The translations under genes were made by a program, and so were the position numbers. The notes under the pieces were generated by a model. It made no database searches and was not told the origin of the DNA. It worked only from the letters and a program-made list of their open reading frames with translations. A DNA stretch of 64,000 nucleotides from JBBQDZ01 sp038237515. GTDB lineage: Bacteria; Actinomycetota; Thermoleophilia; Gaiellales; Gaiellaceae. The stretch covers positions 1 through 64,000 of the forward strand of contig JBBRYP010000002.1 of NCBI GenBank assembly GCA_038237515.1. Reading direction: 5' to 3'. Shown here one piece after another: positions 62,038 through 64,000 of this stretch (positions are counted from its first letter, which is position 1; each line of letters opens with the position of its first letter).

Positions 62038-62642
62038 CTGCGCCCGGCAAGGCACGCCTCTCCGCGAGCGAGCGGCGCGCGGCAATCATCGCCGCGGCGC
62101 TCCGGAGCTTCGCGGCCGGGAGCTACAGCGGCGCGACCACGGCCGAGATCGCCCGGACGGCGGGGATCAGCGAGCCGATCCTGTATCGCCACTTCGGCTG
62201 TAAGCGCGACCTCTACTTCGCCTGCCTCGACGAGGCGTGGTCGCACCTGCGCGCCACCGTGGAGGAGATCGTCGAGGCCGAGGAGAATCCGGCGGAGTGG
62301 CCTCTGGCGGTGGCCAAGGCGGTGCGCCGGCTCCGCGACCGCCGCCTGCTGCCGATGCACATCTGGATCCAGGCGCTGAGCGAGGCAGGCGACGACCCGG
62401 CCGTCCGGAAGTTCCTTCGAAGCCATCTGCGCGACGCGCACGCTTACTTCGCGGAGCTGCTGCGACGAGCGCAGGAGGCGGGCGGCCTCGCGCTCGATCG
62501 AGACCCGAGCGCCGAGGCGTGGATCGGGCTCGGCGTCGGCCTCCTACGATCGGTGCAGGACCGCCTGGGCGGGCTCCTCGGGGACGAAGACTTCGCGGCC
62601 ATCGCAGCCTCCCGCCGGCGCTGGCTCACCGGCCCGGCGTAA
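62034..62642 (+). CDS. TetR-family regulator
   Basis: A 202-residue repressor. The N-terminal HTH is TTAEIARTAGISEPILYRHFGCKRDLYFACL, followed by a helical ligand domain. The ATG overlaps the exporter stop. It probably binds the operator at 60556 and senses the exported compound. Confidence 0.93.
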   Translation: MTAPGKARLSASERRAAIIAAALRSFAAGSYSGATTAEIARTAGISEPILYRHFGCKRDLYFACLDEAWSHLRATVEEIVEAEENPAEWPLAVAKAVRRLRDRRLLPMHIWIQALSEAGDDPAVRKFLRSHLRDAHAYFAELLRRAQEAGGLALDRDPSAEAWIGLGVGLLRSVQDRLGGLLGDEDFAAIAASRRRWLTGPA

Positions 62643-62647
62643 GGGCG

Positions 62648-62666
62648 ACGGCGGGATCCCCGCCGT
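62648..62666 (+). terminator. Short intrinsic hairpin after TetR
   Basis: ACGGCGGG and CCCGCCGT form a perfect 8-bp stem with an ATC loop six bases after the stop. There is no U-tract. Confidence 0.55.
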
Positions 62667-63032
62667 GCAGGCGCTTCGCGGATCGAACGGGACCGCGGGA
62701 AGATCGCCCGGCTGCGGCTTCCGGACGATCTCCCTGGGGAGTGGCGCGTCGCCTCTTGTAAGCAATCGCCGAAGTCCTGGCTCTGCGGCCCAGCCATGCC
62801 TCCGGTGGTCGATCGCAATGCGGTGTCGCGCCTCCTGCACCTCAGCCTGGCGTCCGGCTGGGGTGCAAGGTGGACGGACTATAGACATGTCTAGTCGAGT
62901 TCGTCAAGTACCTCGGTCAAGTGATTCGCAATCTGCTACTTCACTCGACAAGCCCCGAAGGCATGTTCTTTTCTGCAAGGTGCTGGAAAAATGCCTTGCG
63001 CTTCGGTGAAGCATGTTGTTGACTGTGTCTCG
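62667..63032. other. Regulatory gap before the XRE gene
   Basis: A 366-base region, AT-richer toward its right end, holds TAGACA-TGTCTA at 62882-62893 (a 12-base palindrome) and AAGGCAT/ATGCCTT arms further on. No gene is seen. The palindrome is a candidate autoregulatory site for the downstream regulator. Confidence 0.45.
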
Positions 63033-64000
63033 ATGAACGATCCGGCCACCACTGCTACTGCGCGCGCGCGATCTATACGGCCTGCTGCAGATCGTGTCAG
63101 CCTCGCGATCCGGCTGCGCCAGCTGCGCACCTCCGCGGGCCTCACGCAGACGGAGCTCGCCGGCGAGCGCTTCTCGAAGGAGTATGTCAGTCAGATCGAG
63201 CGCGGAAAGACGCGGCCGACGCAGGAGACGATCGACTGGCTCGCGCAACGGCTCGGCGTCGATCCGGGGTTCCTCGCGAGCGGCGTTGCGTCGGGGGAGC
63301 GCATGCGGGTCGAGGCGGTCGTGGCGCGGGCAGAGGCCCTACACGAGGCGGGGCGCTTCGAGGACGCGGCCGCCGACTTCGCCGGCGTCCGTGCCGGGGC
63401 CGCGGCGGGCGGCGTCGAGCTCGAGGTTCGAGCGCTGGCCGGCGAGGCCTGGGCGAAGATGGAGCTCGGCGATGTGCGGGAGGCTTCCGCCCTGCTCGCC
63501 AAGGCAAGCGGCCTGGCGGCGGGCGAGGGCTTCTCCGATGTCGACCGCGCGGAGATCCTCTTCCGTCTAGGTGTCTGCCGCTACAAGCTCTCCAGCATCT
63601 CCACCGCCCTCGGCCTCCTCTCGGAGGCGCTCGAGCTGGCGCAGCGCTCGAATCTGCCTTGCGACCTACTTCGAACGCAGATCCTGAGCTGGCGCTCGCG
63701 CTGCTACCGCCGCCAGCGCGACCTGGAGGCGGCACGCGAGGACGTGGAGCGCGCACTCGAGCTCGCCCAGGCGCTCGGCGACCGCTCGACCACCGCCAAC
63801 GCCTTCGTGCAGGCGTCTCTGGTCGCCGAACGGATGGGACACTGGGTGCTGGCCCGCACCTACGCCGAGCGCGCGAAGTCCTACTACGAGGAGCTGAAGG
63901 ACGAGCGGAACGTCGCCGGCCTGCTGAACAACCTCGGCGGTCTGAACCTGATGCTGGGGAAGCCGGATCAGGCGATCGACTACCTCAAGCGCTCCTTCGC
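63033..64000 (+). CDS. XRE-family HTH regulator with TPR domain, 3'-truncated by window edge
   Basis: At least 322 residues. An N-terminal Cro/C1-type HTH (IRLRQLRTSAGLTQTELAGERFSKEYVSQIERGKTRP) is followed by TPR repeats, several of which end with NNLGGLNLMLGKPDQAIDYLKR-like helices. The ATG at 63033 has GACTGT six bases upstream, close to the leaderless pattern. The C-terminus is outside the window. TPRs suggest control by a peptide or protein ligand. Confidence 0.85.
   Translation, partial: MNDPATTATARARSIRPAADRVSLAIRLRQLRTSAGLTQTELAGERFSKEYVSQIERGKTRPTQETIDWLAQRLGVDPGFLASGVASGERMRVEAVVARAEALHEAGRFEDAAADFAGVRAGAAAGGVELEVRALAGEAWAKMELGDVREASALLAKASGLAAGEGFSDVDRAEILFRLGVCRYKLSSISTALGLLSEALELAQRSNLPCDLLRTQILSWRSRCYRRQRDLEAAREDVERALELAQALGDRSTTANAFVQASLVAERMGHWVLARTYAERAKSYYEELKDERNVAGLLNNLGGLNLMLGKPDQAIDYLKRSF

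Overview
The window is a high-GC (roughly 70%) chromosomal segment from an actinobacterium. Pointers to this are the qcrC-qcrA-qcrB order with a PDWY cytochrome b, a caa3-type oxidase, an F420-type LLM oxidoreductase, a SigR/zinc-anti-sigma pair of the mycothiol kind, and many starts that look leaderless. A secreted protein built from repeated Ig-like WxxCD modules and the overall gene mix suggest the class Thermoleophilia (Gaiellales or Solirubrobacterales relatives). That placement is inference, because no rRNA gene is present. I found no tRNA, rRNA or CRISPR array.

Layout. 1-5.8 kb: aerobic respiration operon on + (ctaD partial, ctaE, small membrane protein, lipoprotein cytochrome c, qcrC, qcrA, qcrB), followed by ctaG on the other strand. 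6.8-12.3 kb: cupin, aconitase, CsaA-like protein, LLM oxidoreductase and MarR regulator. 12.4-17 kb: envelope proteins (Ig-repeat secreted protein, frameshifted S51 peptidase, GerMN lipoprotein, HtrA-like protease). 17-21.3 kb: glutamate-cysteine-ligase-like enzyme, HMA protein, an ECF sigma/anti-sigma pair with a consensus SigR-type promoter, and a RodZ-like HTH/LytR_C protein, interspersed with short repeats including a MITE-like foldback. 21.3-26.8 kb: a molybdenum hydroxylase locus (MobA-like protein, FAD, Mo and 2Fe-2S subunits, amidohydrolase). 27-41 kb: housekeeping and accessory genes (M24 peptidase, acs, GNAT, M16 protease, SIS protein, class V aminotransferase, epimerase, OsmC, Mug glycosylase, VapBC, NadE).

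41.2-57.4 kb is a cell-surface polysaccharide locus: two O-antigen ligase/polymerase-like proteins, a flippase, a Wzz/BY-kinase and several glycosyltransferases. Two ORFs there are head-to-tail fusions of two glycosyltransferase domains. A LuxR-type response regulator and a receiver-like protein carrying only the C-terminal tail of a sugar transferase are embedded in the cluster. From 57372 down to 46516 the genes are all on the minus strand and most overlap by 1-4 bases, so they are probably translationally coupled. A diguanylate cyclase with a sigma-28-like promoter sits in the opposite orientation.

57.4-64 kb: SDR, cupin and acyl-CoA synthetase divergent from an MFS exporter/TetR pair across a palindromic operator, then a partial XRE-TPR regulator.

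Mobile DNA is limited to small repeats. No transposase, integrase or prophage gene is visible.
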